64,000 nucleotides of DNA from CAIWHR01 sp963726765 (GTDB lineage: Bacteria; Pseudomonadota; Gammaproteobacteria; Burkholderiales; Casimicrobiaceae): positions 496,001 to 560,000 of the forward strand of contig CAVSDH010000011.1 in NCBI GenBank assembly GCA_963726765.1, written 5' to 3'. Within the stretch, counting starts at the first letter, position 1. Each line of letters starts with the position of its first letter. Below are positions 57,884 through 64,000 of the stretch, piece by piece. The position numbers and the translations under genes are program-made. Below the pieces are notes generated by a model. It ran no database searches. It worked only from the letters and a program-made list of their open reading frames with translations, and was not told where the DNA came from.

Positions 57884-58792
57884 CTAGAAGTCCAGGACCA
57901 GCGTCGCGCCGAGTGCCGGGCCGATCTTGTAGTTGTCGCTGTACAGGCCGCCTCCGTTCTCGGTGTCGACGGTCAACTTGCCGCCGGTCACGATCGCGCC
58001 GTAGAAATCGATCCGCGCATCCTTCGAGAGCTTGCGCGTGACGCGCATGAAGATAGGAATGAAGCTGTTCTCGCCGATGCCGCTCGGCGTCGGATTGTCG
58101 GTCGCGAGCCGGAATCGGTAATTGCGATAGGTGAGTCCCTGCGCAAATTCCCAGCGTTCGTCCGGCGTATAGACGAACTCGAGCCCGGCGCCGCCCGCGG
58201 GCCCGGCCTGGAACGGGTTCTTCACGCGCCATTTGTCGTTGATCTTCCAGTTGACGACGAAAAAGGGCAGCGCCTGCGTCTTGTCGACACGCCGGAAGGC
58301 GCTGACGCCGAGTCCGACGGTGAGATCGGGGGAAAACGCCTTCGCCGCCAATGCGACCGCGCCGTAGGTCAGCGCGTCACCGGTGCTTGCGCCCGACTCG
58401 TACGTCCAGGCGACGGTGGGGGTCACGCTGACGATGAGATCGGCGGCCCACGCATAGGTGAAGTCGACGCCGACGCTGGGCGCATTGAGGTTCTTCCACG
58501 GCGCCACGTTGCCGAACGCCGTCGGCTCGTTGAAATTCCACGACTGGTATTCATAGCGCGCGGCAAGGCCGACGGTGAACTGAGGAGTGAACTGGCGCGT
58601 CACGGAAGCACTCGCCAGTCCGGCCGCCCAGTTGAACCGTCCGCCGCTGTCGAGCGACGTGTTGAATTGCGTGTAGCCGGTAAACGCGGCGGTTCCGCTC
58701 ACGACGCCGGGCGCGGCCTGCGAATGCGCAGTCACCGAACAGAAGGACGACAGCGCAGCGATCAGGAGGGCTGGGCGGGCGCGGATTCGCAT
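57884..58792 (-). CDS. Predicted outer-membrane beta-barrel protein
   Basis: A 302-residue protein with a signal peptide (PALLIAALSSFCSVTAHSQA). Alternating hydrophobic, aromatic-rich strands follow (FTVGLAARYEYQSWNF, LTVGLGVSAFRRVDK, WEFAQGLTYRNYRFRL), ending in a C-terminal phenylalanine after LGATLVLDF, typical of BAM substrates. No specific family is assigned; DUF6268-like barrels look similar. GGAG precedes ATG 58792. It heads a minus-strand set with the lipoprotein, tamA and tamB. Confidence 0.8.
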   Translation of the reverse strand: MRIRARPALLIAALSSFCSVTAHSQAAPGVVSGTAAFTGYTQFNTSLDSGGRFNWAAGLASASVTRQFTPQFTVGLAARYEYQSWNFNEPTAFGNVAPWKNLNAPSVGVDFTYAWAADLIVSVTPTVAWTYESGASTGDALTYGAVALAAKAFSPDLTVGLGVSAFRRVDKTQALPFFVVNWKINDKWRVKNPFQAGPAGGAGLEFVYTPDERWEFAQGLTYRNYRFRLATDNPTPSGIGENSFIPIFMRVTRKLSKDARIDFYGAIVTGGKLTVDTENGGGLYSDNYKIGPALGATLVLDF

Positions 58793-59374
58793 GCAAAGTC
58801 TCCGGTAATGGTCAGGCGGTAAGGCGGACGGCGGGCGTCCGCGACGTTGTCGCAGGGGATCGCGCGCCGCGATTCTACTCGGTAGATACGCCGCGGGCTT
58901 CGGCATACCTTGGCGTGGCGCGGTCCGGCCTACCCGCGTCCATTCCGATGGCATGAAGCCGCGTGCCGGTGCCGGCGTGCGCATCCGGGGCAGCCAACGC
59001 GCGCTCACGCAGCGCCGATCGCTTACGGAAGCGTGGTCGACGCGCGCCGATTCGCGCAGCCCGCGCCCTAGCAAGGCGACCCGTTCGAACGATCGTACGG
59101 GCGCGGGCTTCCAAATCAGGCCTGTTCTTCCTAATTTACTTTCGATAACAGAGCTAAGTATTTGTTTAATATAAAGGATGGATTTGGATGCAACATCGAG
59201 TCTAAGTCATTGTTCACAAAACGAAAAAGGGTTGACCATCGCCGATGCGTTCACTTATAGTCCCTACTGGTGGTAAAAAGTGGGTCGAAGTGGGACTTTT
59301 GCGCGCCAAGCGGGAATTTGTCTGCCCGGCGTGAATGAGCGCTCACCTTCGCCCGGGCCGGGAGGGGCGAGACG
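58793..59374. other. Divergent intergenic region before the dcw cluster
   Basis: About 580 bases. The left part is high GC without a supported gene. Bases 59115-59260 are AT-rich and hold the dcw promoter. The stretch from 59295 to the mraZ start is an 80-base leader with no clear hairpin. Overlapping small frames on both strands are not supported. Confidence 0.6.
59232..59294 (+). promoter_or_regulatory. dcw-cluster promoter and MraZ-box operator
   Basis: TTGACC (59232-59237), an 18-nt spacer and TATAGT (59256-59261) form a promoter. Immediately downstream are three TGG(T/G) boxes in exact 10-bp register at 59271, 59281 and 59291 (TGGT, TGGG, TGGG). MraZ is known to bind TGGG-type direct repeats spaced by one helical turn and to repress its own operon, so this is very likely its operator. 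Confidence 0.8.
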
Positions 59375-59890
59375 GTGGTGCAAGGAGCGGGAGTCGCGGC
59401 GGAAGGCAGTGGCGGGAATGCCGTGTTCCGTGGCGTCTCGCAACTTGCGCTCGACGCCAAGGGACGCCTGGCAATTCCCGCAAGACATCGCGACGCGCTC
59501 GCGGGCCGCCCCGCGGAGGGCGGTACGGCCGCCTCCGGCGCCGTTGTGGTCACCGCGGACCCGTCCCGCTGTCTGCTCGTCTATCCGCGCGCGGCATGGG
59601 AGCCGATCCAGTCGCGGCTGATGGCGCTCTCGTCGTTCAATCCCGAGATTCGCAGCCTGCAGCGGCTCATCGTCGGTTTCGCCGACGACGTCGACTTCGA
59701 CGGCAACGGTCGCATTCTCGTGCCGCCCGCGCTTCGCCAGTACGCATCGCTCGACCACCACGTCGTGCTCGTGGGCCAGGGCAACAAGTTCGAGCTGTGG
59801 GATGCGGCGAGATGGAACGACGAGACTGCGCGCGCGATCACGTTCCCGGAAGGCGGCCTGCCGCCCGAGCTCGACGGCTTCTCGCTTTGA
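59375..59890 (+). CDS. mraZ: Transcriptional regulator MraZ
   Basis: MraZ is an AbrB-like ring-forming DNA-binding protein that controls the division and cell-wall cluster. The 171-residue product has two SpoVT/AbrB-like motifs: FRGVSQLALDAKGRLAIPARHRD and DVDFDGNGRILVPPALRQYA. Its N-terminus and an inserted loop (GRPAEGGTAASGA) make it longer than the usual approximately 150. It starts at GTG 59375 after GGGAGGGG; a GTG at 59378 is equally possible. Its stop overlaps the rsmH start (TGATG). Confidence 0.94.
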   Translation: MVQGAGVAAEGSGGNAVFRGVSQLALDAKGRLAIPARHRDALAGRPAEGGTAASGAVVVTADPSRCLLVYPRAAWEPIQSRLMALSSFNPEIRSLQRLIVGFADDVDFDGNGRILVPPALRQYASLDHHVVLVGQGNKFELWDAARWNDETARAITFPEGGLPPELDGFSL

Positions 59891-60877
59891 TGGCCGATGG
59901 CGTTCACGTTCCCGTCCTGTCCGAAGAAGCCGTCGCCGCCCTGGCACTTACATCCTGACGGAACGTACGTCGACGCAACGTTCGGACGCGGCGGTCACGC
60001 GCTTCGCATTCTCGACACTCTCGGTTCCTCCGGACGCCTCGTTGCGCTCGATCGCGACCCCGCCGCCGAAGCCGCAGCCGGGGCGATCTCCGATCCGCGG
60101 TTCGTGTTCCGCCGCAGCTGGTTCTCGGAACTTCCTGGGGTGCTCGCGGGGCTCGGCATCGAAGGCATCGACGGCGCGCTCTTCGACCTCGGCGTCTCCT
60201 CTCCGCAAATCGACGATCCCGCGCGTGGCTTCTCGCTGCGTGGCGACGGCCCGCTCGACATGCGGATGGACCCTACACGCGGCGAATCCGCGGCTGACTT
60301 TCTCGCCCGCGCCGACGTGCGCGAACTGACGGAGGTGATTCGTGAATATGGTGAAGAACGGTTTGCTCAATCGATTGCAAGAGCAATTGTTGCGGCTCGC
60401 TCGCTCGCGCCCGTCGTCCGGACGCGGCAGCTGGCGGCCCTCGTGGCCCAAGCCGTCCGCACGCGCCCGCGGGGTGATCGGAGTCAGGATCCGGCCACGC
60501 GGACCTTCCAGGCTCTCCGGATTTTCGTCAATCGGGAACTCGCGGAACTCGCGCTGACGCTGCCGCGGGTCGTGCGGCTCATGAATCCCGGCGGCCGTCT
60601 CGCGGTAATCAGCTTTCATTCGCTCGAAGACAGAATCGTGAAACGCTTTTTCGGCTCGGCAGCGCAGCCCTACGGCGGCGATCCCCGGCTCGCGCGACTT
60701 GCCATCGCGACGGCATCGCTGCCCGGCGCACCGCTCGCGCTGGTCGGCCGCGCCCTCCGGCCCTCGACGCGGGAAGTCGACGCCAATCCGCGCGCGCGGA
60801 GCGCCACGTTGCGCGTCGCGGAGCGCACGACGCATCCGATCCCGGCGAATTTCGGCGACGCCGCCGCGAACGGATGA
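59890..60877 (+). CDS. rsmH: 16S rRNA (cytosine(1402)-N(4))-methyltransferase RsmH (MraW), one frame change
   Basis: RsmH methylates C1402 in the ribosomal P site. The true N-terminus, MADGVHVPVLSEEAVAAL, begins at ATG 59890, overlapping the mraZ stop. The frame changes near 59945-59952, where one surplus base separates ALAL from HPDGTYVDATFGRGGHA. Removing it gives a normal 328-residue protein. Later motifs are LFDLGVSSPQIDDPARGFSLR, DMRMDP, TFQALRIFVNREL and VISFHSLEDRIVKRFF. A call starting at 59897 would give a false N-terminus. Confidence 0.93.
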
Positions 60878-60884
60878 CCGCGGA

Positions 60885-61157
60885 ATGCTGCGCCTGAACC
60901 TCCTGCTGCTCGCGCTGCTCGTCGGGTGCGGAATCTCCCTTGTCACGTCGCGTCACCAGGCACGCAAGGCTTTCGTCGAACTCGAGCGAGCGCAGGCGCA
61001 GTCACGGAGCTACGAGATCGAGTACGGGCAGCTGCAGCTCGAGCAGTCGACGTGGGCGATGCCGGCGCGCGTGGAAAAGATCGCGCGCATGTCGCTCGGC
61101 ATGGAGCTGCCGAACGCCTCGCGAGTCGAGGTCATCCCGGCGGGAGGCGAACGTTGA
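60885..61157 (+). CDS. ftsL: Cell division protein FtsL
   Basis: A 90-residue bitopic protein: an N-terminal membrane helix (LNLLLLALLVGCGISLVTS) then a short coiled coil (HQARKAFVELERAQAQSRSYEIEYGQLQLEQ) and a conserved ARVEKIARMSLGMELPN tail. FtsL forms the FtsQBL division complex. It lies between rsmH and ftsI, and its stop overlaps the ftsI start. Confidence 0.93.
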   Translation: MLRLNLLLLALLVGCGISLVTSRHQARKAFVELERAQAQSRSYEIEYGQLQLEQSTWAMPARVEKIARMSLGMELPNASRVEVIPAGGER

Positions 61158-62893
61158 GAGCCGGCGCGTCGGCATCGCCTCGAGGCACGGCGCCCCCGCC
61201 CGCGCTGCCTCGCTATCGCGCGCCGATCCTGTTCGGCGGGCTCGTCTTCGTGTTCGCGGCGCTGGCCGCCCGGTCGGTCTATCTCCAGTGGTTCGACAAC
61301 GTGTTCCTGCAGGAGCAGGGCAGCGCGCGCTACAGCCGCGAGCTCGAGGTCCCCGCGCATCGGGGCCGCATCGTCGACCGATTGGGCGAGGCGCTCGCGA
61401 TCTCCACGCCGGTCAAGTCGCTGTGGGCGTTTCCCGCAAAGGTCGATGCGACGCCGGCGCAAATGGCCGGGCTCGCGAAGGTGCTGGAGATCGCCCCGCA
61501 GGCGCTAGCGCGCCGCTTCGAGACCGGCGAGGACTTCGCCTACGTCGCCAAGCAGCTTCCCCCCGAAGTCGCCGACCGCGCGATGGCGCTCAAGATCGGC
61601 GGCATCAACGAGCACAACGAGTACCGCCGCTACTATCCGGCCGGGGAATCGATGAGCCACATCCTGGGGTTCACCGGTGACCGCGACGTCGGCCAGGAGG
61701 GGATCGAGCTCGCCCAGCAGGAATGGCTGGGCGGGCGACCCGGCAGCCGCCGCGTAATCATCAATCGCCGCGGCGATGCCGTCGAGGACGTCGAGGCGAT
61801 ACGCGCGCCGCAGGCGGGCCGCGACCTGGCGCTCGCGATCGACACGCGGCTCCAGCACATCGCGTTCCGGGAACTGAAGGCGGCGGTCGAAGCCAACAAG
61901 GCGAAGGCGGGCGGACTCGTGATTCTCGATTCCAGGACCGGGGAGATCCTCGCGCTCGCGAACTGGCCGACGTACAACCCGAACGCGCGAAACCGCGTCG
62001 CCCGCGAGAAGATGCGCAACCGCGCGTTGACCGACGTGTTCGAGCCGGGGTCGACGCTGAAACCCTTCACGATCGCGGCGGCGCTGGAATTCGGCAACGT
62101 GACGCCGGACTCCGTCATTCAGACCGCGCCGGGAACCCTGACGATCGGGCCGGCCACCATCCACGATGCGCACGCCAACGGCGCGCTCACCGTCGAGCAG
62201 GTGATCCAGAAATCGTCGAACGTCGGCGCCGCGAAGATCGCCCTCTCGCTGCCGCCGGAGACGATGTGGCACATGCTTTCCGAATCCGGTTTCGGCACGC
62301 CGCCGAAGACAGGATTTCCGGGCGAGGTCGCGGGCCGGCTGCGTCCGGCCAAGTCATGGCGCCCGATCGAGCAGGCGACGATGGCGTTCGGCCACGGCAT
62401 CTCCGTGAATCTCGTCCAGCTCGCACGGGCGTACACGGTATTTGCAAACGACGGCGAACTGAAGCCCGTGACGCTACTCAAAACCAACGGACCCGTTGCC
62501 GGCCGCCCGGTGATGCAGCGCGAAACGGCGATCGCGGTGCGACGGATGCTCGAAATGGCGGTGACGCCCGGGGGAACGGCGCCCAAGGCGCAGGTTCCGG
62601 GATATCGCGTGGCCGGCAAGACAGGCACTGCGCACAAACTGGAAGGCCATGTCTACGCCGCGAAATACGTGTCGTCGTTCGTCGGATTCGCCCCGGCGTC
62701 CGCGCCGCGGCTCGTCGTCGCCGTGATGATCGACGAGCCCGGCGCCGGCGCGCATTTTGGCGGCGATGTGGCGGCGCCCGTGTTTTCCGCGGTGACCGGC
62801 GCCGCGCTTCGCATGCTCGCCGTGCCGAACGACGCACCGGTCGACAACGTGATCCTGCCGCCGCCCGGCGCCACCGTCGACGAGGACACGTGA
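61154..62893 (+). CDS. ftsI: Peptidoglycan D,D-transpeptidase FtsI (PBP3)
   Basis: The septal transpeptidase that cross-links peptidoglycan. The 579-residue protein has a membrane anchor (PILFGGLVFVFAALAARSVYLQW), the PBP dimerisation region (HRGRIVDRLGEALAIS) and the transpeptidase domain with SxxK at Ser300 (EPGSTLKPF), SxN in QKSSNVGAAK and KTG in AGKTGTAHK. I chose TTG 61154, overlapping the ftsL stop by 4 bp with GGGAGG upstream. A longer in-frame extension inside ftsL is not credible. Confidence 0.95.
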   Translation: MRAGASASPRGTAPPPALPRYRAPILFGGLVFVFAALAARSVYLQWFDNVFLQEQGSARYSRELEVPAHRGRIVDRLGEALAISTPVKSLWAFPAKVDATPAQMAGLAKVLEIAPQALARRFETGEDFAYVAKQLPPEVADRAMALKIGGINEHNEYRRYYPAGESMSHILGFTGDRDVGQEGIELAQQEWLGGRPGSRRVIINRRGDAVEDVEAIRAPQAGRDLALAIDTRLQHIAFRELKAAVEANKAKAGGLVILDSRTGEILALANWPTYNPNARNRVAREKMRNRALTDVFEPGSTLKPFTIAAALEFGNVTPDSVIQTAPGTLTIGPATIHDAHANGALTVEQVIQKSSNVGAAKIALSLPPETMWHMLSESGFGTPPKTGFPGEVAGRLRPAKSWRPIEQATMAFGHGISVNLVQLARAYTVFANDGELKPVTLLKTNGPVAGRPVMQRETAIAVRRMLEMAVTPGGTAPKAQVPGYRVAGKTGTAHKLEGHVYAAKYVSSFVGFAPASAPRLVVAVMIDEPGAGAHFGGDVAAPVFSAVTGAALRMLAVPNDAPVDNVILPPPGATVDEDT

Positions 62894-62895
62894 CC

Positions 62896-64000
62896 ATGCC
62901 CCCGTCGGTTATCGAGTTCGACGTGGCGGCGCTGCTCGCGCGGCTCGGCGCGAAGCCGCGGCGCATCACTGCCGACAGCCGGCAGGTGCGGACGGGCGAC
63001 GCATTCGCGGCGGTGTCCGGCACCCGGTCGGATGGGCGTGCCTTCATCGCCGACGCGCTCGCGCGCGGTGCCGGCGCCGTGTTGTGGGAACCGCAGGGCT
63101 TTGCGTGGAGCGGCGACTGGAAGGCGGCGCATGTCCCTGTCGAGAACCTCAAGGGCAAGCTGGGGGCCATCGCGGACTTCATCTTCGGCAGCCCGTCGCA
63201 GGCGCTGTGGGTCGTCGGCGTTACCGGCACCAACGGCAAGACGTCGTGCTCGCACTGGATCGCGAGGTGCCTCGACCTTTGCGGCCAACGCGCAGCGGTC
63301 CTCGGAACGCTCGGCAACGGCCTCGTCGGTGCATTGGAGCCCGCCACGCACACGACGCCCGACGCCGCGCAGCTGCACGAAATGCTCGCGCGGTACAAGG
63401 GTGCCGGAGCGCGGTCGATCGCGATGGAGGTCTCGTCGCACGGACTCGACCAGGGTCGCGTCAACGGCGTCGCGTTCGACGTGGCGCTCTTCACCAACCT
63501 GACGCGCGACCATCTCGACTATCACGGCACGATGGCGGCCTATGGTGCAGCGAAGGCGAGGCTCTTCGCCTGGCCGGGCCTCCACGCGTGCGTCGTGAAC
63601 GCCGACGACGCCTTCGGGCAGAGCCTTGCGGACGGCGCCCGCGCACGTGGTCGAAAGGTGCTCACCTACGGCCTCGCGAATGCCGACGTCGCGGCAACGG
63701 GCATGTCCTCCACCGGCCGCGGCATCGCGCTCTCGGTGGCCACGCCCTGGGGCCGCGGCGAGCTGCAGACGGGGCTCGTCGGTGCGTTCAACGCGTCCAA
63801 TCTGCTGGGTTGCCTCGCCGTGCTGCTCGCGAGCGACATCGCGCTCGCGGACGCACTCGCCGCGTTGTCGACGATGGAGGCTCCGCCGGGGCGGATGCAA
63901 CGCCTGGGTGGCGGCAGCAAGCCGCTCGTCGTCGTCGATTACGCGCACACGGCGGATGCGCTGGAGAAAGTGCTTACCGCGCTTCGACCCATGATCGCCG
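62896..64000 (+). CDS. murE: UDP-N-acetylmuramoyl-tripeptide synthetase MurE, 3' truncated by window edge
   Basis: MurE adds the third amino acid (usually meso-DAP in Gram-negatives) to UDP-MurNAc-L-Ala-D-Glu. From ATG 62896, two bases after ftsI, the frame is open to the end of the window (368 codons). Visible are the N-terminal ITADSRQVRTGDAF segment, the ATP loop VVGVTGTNGKTSCSHW, THTTPDAAQLHEML, MEVSSHGLDQGRV, NLTRDHLDYHGTM and VVDYAHTADALEKVL. The C-terminal Mur ligase domain, including the amino-acid specificity loop, is missing. Confidence 0.96.
   Translation, partial: MPPSVIEFDVAALLARLGAKPRRITADSRQVRTGDAFAAVSGTRSDGRAFIADALARGAGAVLWEPQGFAWSGDWKAAHVPVENLKGKLGAIADFIFGSPSQALWVVGVTGTNGKTSCSHWIARCLDLCGQRAAVLGTLGNGLVGALEPATHTTPDAAQLHEMLARYKGAGARSIAMEVSSHGLDQGRVNGVAFDVALFTNLTRDHLDYHGTMAAYGAAKARLFAWPGLHACVVNADDAFGQSLADGARARGRKVLTYGLANADVAATGMSSTGRGIALSVATPWGRGELQTGLVGAFNASNLLGCLAVLLASDIALADALAALSTMEAPPGRMQRLGGGSKPLVVVDYAHTADALEKVLTALRPMIA

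Noticed and set aside
59897..60877. Alternative rsmH start at 59897
   Set aside because: It replaces the conserved HVPVLSEEA N-terminus with an unrelated one. The family start at 59890 plus one surplus base explains the data better.

Overview
The window reads as one contiguous piece of a high-GC proteobacterial chromosome, most likely a betaproteobacterium. This is inferred from gene order and family resemblance, not from a database search. Three blocks point that way: trpF-trpB-trpA-accD-folC-SPOR-cvpA-purF, leuC-(entericidin)-(lipoprotein)-leuD-leuB-asd-fimV-truA, and an mraZ-rsmH-ftsL-ftsI-murE start of the dcw cluster. The sulfur genes suggest a sulfur-oxidising lifestyle: flavocytochrome c sulfide dehydrogenase (fccAB), AMP-dependent sulfite oxidation (aprM, aprBA, sat), TusA/DsrE2 sulfur carriers and a thiosulfate/mercaptopyruvate-type sulfurtransferase.

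Layout. 0-8 kb: 3' end of clpA, fccAB on the minus strand, an AT-rich regulatory gap, aceA (glyoxylate bypass), a broken thpR, sseA and a Rieske oxygenase. 8.3-12.3 kb: xseB-ispA-dxs (isoprenoid precursors) and folE2. 12.3-17.9 kb: a LytS/LytTR two-component pair, a glutamine amidotransferase, mutL and miaA. 18-27 kb: leucine synthesis, asd, fimV and truA. 27-35 kb: trpFBA, accD, folC, a SPOR protein, cvpA and purF. 35-36.5 kb: a membrane-anchored three-haem cytochrome and tRNA-Arg(CCG).

36.5-49.5 kb is an accessory-looking stretch immediately after the tRNA. It holds a truncated methyltransferase, a carboxymuconolactone decarboxylase/Rieske protein, a phosphoesterase, aprM-aprBA with convergent sat, a GNAT acetyltransferase, a CBS-domain protein, and a minus-strand run of an AraC-type regulator, tusA, dsrE2, a SUMT gene, a tiny membrane ORF and an acyltransferase. 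49.6-51.8 kb: two secreted proteins sharing a repeated domain, the second heavily frame-disrupted and carrying Kelch-like repeats. 51.8-58.8 kb: tamB, tamA, a lipoprotein and an outer-membrane protein. 59.2-64 kb: the dcw cluster with a readable promoter and MraZ boxes.

A window-wide oddity is that several conserved genes (thpR, mutL, miaA, leuC, sat, rsmH and the decarboxylase/Rieske gene) are each interrupted by one-base frame changes, nearly all of them one surplus base. Because these include genes cells rarely lose, I read most as sequence or assembly errors. The same process could have created the apparent aprB-aprA fusion. I found no CRISPR array, no insertion sequence and no clearly undescribed multi-gene system. 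The most interesting leads are the AprBA fusion question, the alternative hairpins ahead of fimV, the sulfur operon carrying an acyltransferase and a tiny membrane protein, and the AT-rich operator-like region between fccAB and aceA.
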